From positions 1,973,501 through 2,037,500 of the forward strand of contig CM065175.1 of assembly GCA_033026295.1 (NCBI GenBank): DNA of 64,000 nt. The letters are read 5' to 3'. Source of the DNA: Channa striata. Lineage: Eukaryota > Chordata > Actinopteri > Anabantiformes > Channidae. Positions 60,870-64,000 of this stretch are shown piece by piece. Each line of letters opens with the position of its first letter. The stretch's first letter is position 1. A program made the translations under genes and the position numbers. The notes under the pieces are model-generated. The model saw only the letters and a list, made by a program, of their open reading frames with translations, was not told where the DNA came from and ran no database searches.

Positions 60870-61790
60870 ACCTATAATTTCCTTTTTCTCAACTCAGATA
60901 AAACTGAAGTTATTGTGTTTGGGCCTAAAAGTCTAAGAAACATGTTTTCCAACCATATTGTTACTTACGTACTACTGCAAAGAATCTCTGAGTCATTTTT
61001 GACCAGATTTTGTCATTTACCTCAAACATGAAACAAATCTCTAGAACAGCCTTCTTCCACCTACGGAACATTGCCAAAATTAGGAGCATCCTGTCTCAAA
61101 GCGATGCTGAAAAACTGGTTCATGCATTTGTTACTTCTAGATTGGACTACTGTAATTCTCTACTTTCAGGCTGCCCCAGTAACTCTCTAAAAAGCCTTCA
61201 ATTAATCCAAAATGCTGCAGCAAGATTACTGAATGGGATTGGTAAGAGAGATCATATTTCACCTTCATTAGCTTCTCTCCATTGGCTTCCCATTAAATGT
61301 AAAATAGAATTTAAACTCCTTCGTCTTACCTATTACACTCTATCCTACCTAAAAGATCTCCTTGTACCAGATCACCTTAATATACCACTTCAGTCTCAGA
61401 ATGCAGGCCTACTTGTGGTTCCCAGAATGGGAGGCAGAGCCTTCAGCTATCAAGCTCCTCTCATGTGGAACCAGCTCCCAGTCCAGATTCGGAAAGCAGA
61501 CACCCTCTCTACTTTTAAGACTAGGCTCAAAACCTTCTACTTTGATAAAGCTTATAGTTGGTTTTAGTCCTGCTGCTATAGGGGGACCAACCCCTGATGC
61601 ACTGAGACACTTTCCTCCTCTCGGCCCACATTTACAGTATATATCACCACTGTAGGACATTAACTCTGTGTCTTCTTTGTCCCGTAGTTGTCCTTCTCCC
61701 TCTCTGTCTTCTAGTGTCATATTTTCACGGTACTGCAATCAGCAAGGCAGAACCCCATCTGCACCTTATATGACCCGCCCTACTCTCCCT
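60870..61790 (+). mobile_element. LINE 3' part (same family as 20360-22200)
   Basis: The C-terminal part of the reverse transcriptase ORF: LNSDKTEVIVFGP near 60890-60930, then (61010-61567) ISRTAFFHLRNIAKIRSILS, RLDYCNSLLSGCPSNSLKSL, LASLHWLPIKCKIEFKLL and PLMWNQLPVQIRKADTLSTF, then a 3' UTR. A frame break lies near 60930-61010. The catalytic YADD region is absent, so the copy is 5' truncated and inactive. Confidence 0.9.
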
Positions 61791-61799
61791 CTAATTGGC

Positions 61800-63420
61800 T
61801 GACACTAACCGTAAGTTTAACCAGACTAACAATCAGACGGCGGTCACCAATGGACACAGCCAAAGGAAGCTATAGTTGCTGCCACAGCCACGACACAAAA
61901 GAGGACTGTTTTATTTGTGTGTAATGTTAGTGCTAATTATACTGTAGTAAATGCTTTAGCTTTTTTTAACTTCCAGCTTTAGGTGGATGTGAGCTAAGGC
62001 ATTCACTAACGTGTACTATTAGCCATCGTTCCAAGAGGAGGCATCAGTTTTTTCCCAAGATAATGAAGAAAAACACAAAATGAGAAATCAGCTATAAAAA
62101 GAACAGTCAGGCAATTTTTTATACATATAACATGGAGACAAATCAATGTGATGCTACAGTGGCTTATTAAAGAGAAACGTGTCTGTCAGTGTCAAACAGC
62201 ATGCCATGACACCGCAGTGCAGCCAAAGAAATACAAATGCAATACAATCAAATGTCAGGACGTAAGCCACAGTTCTGTACGTGGGTAACAAACATTCGTT
62301 TCCAGAAATGTCTTACTTCAGTAAAATAAAGACACAGCTCAGGTTGTTGAGGGACAGATCAGAGTCATTTCATTTCTCTCTAGACTGGAGTTCAACCAGA
62401 CAGGAAGAAAACCTATGACAAATTATGTGCCAGATTACATAAAAGATGATTGGAAAAATTGCTTGCAATAGCAAATCTCAGTATTACACAAATGTTTCCA
62501 CGTTATGAGGTATTGGCACTGCTAGTGAAAGACAAGCTCGTCCTCAGAAAAGTGAAAAAAACAAAGCAGTGAGTGGAGCTCTTTCGCACTGACGGGACTT
62601 GGCTCATTCTTCAAAAGCTGAACTCATCTCTGGACTCATTTGGCAGCAAAAAAAGAAAAGAAGCTGCAATCATCAAGAGCTTCAATAATTAGCACTCTGA
62701 AGTTCTTAGGGGAGTCAGTCGGTAGATGCAAAAATAAATACCAAATAAATACTTGTAAGTGAGTGTGGACAAAGTCATGGCTACATCTTTGTTACAGACA
62801 AACAGGCCAGTCAGTACACACACACACGCATGCACGCACACACACACACACAAGCACTCTTAAGGCTTAAATTAAACTTTGCTGAAATTAAAATAAAATA
62901 AGGCAAAGGATTGATGAGAAATTTCTTAATTAAAAACCTTAAAAAGAAATTGCTACAGATGTGAGGATTCTTAATGAACAGCACATTGCACAAAGCCATA
63001 CTGATCCAAGTCTGTACAAATAAATAAATGCAAACAAATAACGCGTATGATAAAAAAATAATTACTTTACATAAGTTAAACGGAGGTTAAATAAAAAAAA
63101 TGATTTGCACGAATAAAAAAAGCCAACACACTCATGTCTGGCCTGTAACGCCATGGCACAGTCCTCTGTCATCCTGTCCCACTGTCCATTGTAAATAAAG
63201 TTAAAAGAAACTCCTCCAAATCTTCACACGGGCTCAGCCAGACCGTGCTGTTCGCTGTGCTTTAATACCCACGCTGTCATGCCACGGTGTCCACTGTCCA
63301 TCCAGTTTTTAAATAAACCACGCGCAAGGTTCCAAAGGGTTGTCACCTCACTACTACGCCCTATGTTTAGAAAACTACATACATCCTAACACGTCGTGTG
63401 TCCACGTTGCCGAGAGGGGA
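61800..63420 (-). other. Probable 3' UTR of the cntnap2-like gene
   Basis: Non-coding sequence downstream of the stop codon on the minus strand. No other gene is recognisable. The polyadenylation site cannot be fixed. Confidence 0.4.
62815..62852 (+). repeat. (CA)n microsatellite, interrupted
   Basis: CA repeats with gcatgcacg interruptions. Confidence 0.93.
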
Positions 63421-63620
63421 TCAGATGAACCACTCCTTCTTGCTCTCGTCGATGGTTTCAGTGAAGGCCGGGTCGTTGACGATGATTGCGGCGTCGGCAC
63501 AGTCCGCCGACTCCGCTCCTTTTGCCTCATTGGTGTGATAGGAGCCTTTGTGGCGGAACATGTGACGGATCACAAACACCATGATGCAGAGCACAGTGAA
63601 GATGACCATAGAAATAATGC
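63421..63620 (-). CDS. cntnap2: Contactin-associated protein (CNTNAP2-like), last coding exon
   Basis: Neurexin-superfamily CASPR proteins are single-pass axonal adhesion molecules; CASPR2 organises potassium channels at juxtaparanodes. This 200-nt exon starts after ...gtccag at 63620 and ends in TGA at 63421-63423. It encodes the end of the membrane segment (IISMVIFTVLCIMVFVI), the cytoplasmic juxtamembrane protein-4.1 binding stretch (RHMFRHKGSYHTNEAKG), and the tail ETIDESKKEWFI, whose last residues form a PDZ-binding C-terminus. The KKEW-x-I ending and the TETIDESK tail fit CNTNAP2 best among the family from memory; another CNTNAP paralogue cannot be excluded. The rest of the gene lies beyond 64000. 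Confidence 0.85.
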
Positions 63621-64000
63621 CTGGACACAAATAAATTAGATTTAATTAGCAACCTAGCCACAAGTGTTCGATTACTGGACACTTTCAGAATAGGAGACGA
63701 TTCTGATGAACCTCAGCATCCTCTTTTCCCCATTTGGGCTCTTTACACATAATAAGCATTTTGAGCAGCACTGTGATCCTGTAATGCAATCGTCTGATCA
63801 GCAACAATCTCGTCTCAATAAGTCACTGTATATTTATTAGTTTGTTTACCAGAAACTCTATTAAAACATCACAAAAATATTTTTGTATGTATTTTTGCAT
63901 TTAGTGTGTCTTTCTGCATTTCCTTCTATTGTATTCTCTAACTTGTTTGGGTGCCAGCTGGAGCTGGACAGAGCGGAGGGGGGAAACATCTGCTGTGACT
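63621..64000 (-). other. Intron of the cntnap2-like gene
   Basis: AT-rich sequence upstream of the last exon on the minus strand. No further exon is recognisable before the window end. Confidence 0.6.

Overview
This window is nuclear DNA of a teleost fish. The evidence is spliced vertebrate genes with long introns, many short (CA)n/(GT)n microsatellites, fish-type LINE and tRNA-derived SINE copies, and protein fragments clearly orthologous to known vertebrate genes. The species cannot be named from the sequence.

Layout. (1) 1-1460: degenerate LINE reverse transcriptase (RTE-like), + strand. (2) 1675-10574: the 3' part of rnf31 (HOIP, catalytic subunit of the linear ubiquitin ligase LUBAC), + strand, 11 exons covering RING1-IBR-RING2-LDD; its 5' exons lie outside the window. 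(3) About 11,560-15,300: intergenic sequence. (4) 15706-30664: xkr4 (XK-related scramblase family), + strand, four exons with a 12-kb first intron that holds a minus-strand LINE. (5) 30,700-37,900: no gene recognised. (6) 40203-48813: tmem68 (acyltransferase-like membrane protein), - strand, eight coding exons. (7) 48814-49737: head-to-head intergenic segment. (8) 49738-58576: tgs1 (trimethylguanosine synthase), + strand, 15 coding exons, complete (807 codons plus stop). (9) 58,900-63,400: repeats, including an LTR-like element and a LINE. (10) 63421-63620: last coding exon of a contactin-associated protein gene (cntnap2-like), - strand.

The xkr4-tmem68-tgs1 block matches the order on human chromosome 8q12. 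The flanking rnf31 and cntnap2-like genes do not belong to that human block. The genes are not a pathway; they are ordinary neighbours with separate roles (ubiquitin signalling, membrane lipids, lipid synthesis, RNA cap modification, axonal adhesion).

The most notable observations are as follows. tgs1 has two non-canonical introns around one catalytic-domain exon: a GC-AG intron before it and an AT-AC intron with U12-type signals after it. Reading-frame breaks in otherwise well-conserved exons of xkr4 and tmem68 both lie in C-rich runs, so sequencing or assembly error must be considered. Dinucleotide repeats abut several 5' splice sites. A 58-bp near-identical duplication lies in two introns of rnf31. 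A chimeric SINE-type repeat is present as inverted copies flanking tgs1 exons. No previously undescribed gene system was found.
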